Shown piece after piece: positions 30,441 through 30,872 of a stretch of DNA of 30,872 nucleotides. Source of the DNA: a virus; IMG/VR virus record IMGVR_UViG_3300010430_000333, positions 1 to 30,872 of that record. One strand, 5' to 3'. Made by a program: the position numbers and the translations under genes. How positions within the stretch are numbered: position 1 is the stretch's first letter; the number at the start of each line of letters is the position of its first letter. The notes under the pieces are model-generated. The model was given only the letters and a program-made list of their open reading frames with translations. It was not told the DNA's origin and searched no databases.

Positions 30441-30469
30441 ATCATTATATATATGCAACCCCTTGTCAA
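30441..30469 (-). promoter_or_regulatory. Sigma70-type promoter pA for first early operon
   Basis: TTGACA (complement of 30464-30469) with AATGAT 17 bases downstream (complement of 30441-30446), a 4 of 6 match keeping the key A2 and T6. A TATAAT three bases nearer would need an unusual 14-base spacer. It is the only candidate upstream of the zincin gene at 30408. Confidence 0.6.
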
Positions 30470-30872
30470 TCTTTCTCCTAAACCACAGGGGTTAAGTGGG
30501 TGACCCGGGTGTCCCCTGTCCCGGGTACTTTGAAGTTCACCGCAGATATGGAGTGCAGTGTATATAGGTTTTGTTAATTTAATGAGGTTCCATTGGTCCT
30601 GGTGGTCCCTATTTCACCCCAAAAGTACCAAATATACCTCCAAGTGTCCCGGGTAACGGACAGTGTCCCGGCAGTGTCCCGGTGAATTAAACTAGGCGGG
30701 ACAGCAAAATATGGCCGTTTCTCCTAGGTAGAAGCTCTAATTTATATAAGGTGTCCCGGGTGTCCCACTAGATTTATAGTTAACCCCATGTAGAAAAGAG
30801 ACAGTAGAAATACCATATTTGAACTCAAGGTAGAAACACCCGGGACAGTGGCCACCGGGACGGCTTAACTTA
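30470..30872. other. Non-coding control region at right end of window
   Basis: No frame with a ribosome site and more than about 24 codons was found on either strand, in contrast to the dense coding elsewhere. It holds the TGTCCCGGG site cluster, several AT-rich patches (TATATAGG near 30560, TTTATATAAGG near 30741) and short GTAGAAA repeats near 30790-30836. It lies upstream of the first early operon and may be an origin, a divergent promoter region, or the genome end. Confidence 0.55.
30501..30862. repeat. Cluster of TGTCCCGGG sites (iteron-like)
   Basis: Sites reading TGTCCCGG(G) or close variants occur at 30501, 30510, 30517, 30645, 30664, 30675, 30752 and 30761 in the forward sense and at 30697, 30839 and 30855 in the reverse sense. 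Several share a palindromic CCCGGG core. Pairs are spaced 7-11 bases apart (30510/30517, 30664/30675, 30752/30761). The pattern fits binding sites for a replication initiator or a master regulator. Confidence 0.72.

Noticed and set aside
30444-30469. TTGACA-N14-TATAAT reading of promoter pA
   Set aside because: A 14-base spacer is too short for normal sigma70 function; the 17-base reading with AATGAT is preferred.
30501-30862. CRISPR array reading of the TGTCCCGGG repeats
   Set aside because: Repeats are about nine bases, occur in both orientations and have irregular spacing; no cas genes are present.

Overview
The window is part of a lytic tailed-phage genome, most likely a short-tailed (podovirus-type) virus of an unidentified bacterium. 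It reads as two convergent blocks. Bases 1-18005 (+ strand) hold packaging and virion genes: terminase large subunit, small membrane protein, portal, scaffold, major capsid protein, fibre-type proteins, a tail adaptor candidate, a large nozzle/stabilisation-type protein and three long Ala/Gln-rich proteins of the ejection type. Bases 17988-30408 (- strand) hold early and replication genes: an ArdC-like zincin, small unknown and membrane proteins, an SF3/VirE-like helicase, a Clp-type AAA+ ATPase, an archaeo-eukaryotic-type primase, a PD-(D/E)XK exonuclease, an SSB-like protein, a metallophosphoesterase, a family A DNA polymerase, a RuvC-like resolvase and a dNMP kinase joined to a sigma-factor-like domain. 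No integrase, repressor, tRNA, CRISPR array, T7-type RNA polymerase or recognisable endolysin was seen.

Two promoter vocabularies split by strand. The - strand has six host-type sigma70 promoters (TTGACN, 17-18 bp spacer, -10 box), most with an extended TGN -10; one is a perfect TTGACA-N17-TATAAT inside the exonuclease gene. The + strand has three copies of a different element, GTAACACA-N14-ACATAWA, at 1506, 6905 and 12901, each upstream of a block of virion genes and with identical spacing. The last gene of the - strand replication operon encodes a 346-residue protein with an N-terminal dNMP kinase and a C-terminal sigma region 2 plus region 4. The simplest reading, which is inference, is an early-to-late switch: host sigma70 transcribes the replication genes, and the kinase-sigma fusion then directs RNA polymerase to the GTAACACA promoters.

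The replication cluster places an AEP primase, a single-ring Clp N-domain/D1 ATPase and an SF3-like helicase side by side with overlapping or near-abutting genes, so the Clp-like protein is likely a replisome remodelling factor or loader rather than a general chaperone. The 464 bp right of the - strand block (30409-30872) have no convincing gene but hold about eleven TGTCCCGGG-type sites in both orientations, a candidate origin or master control region. The left end cuts into the terminase gene.
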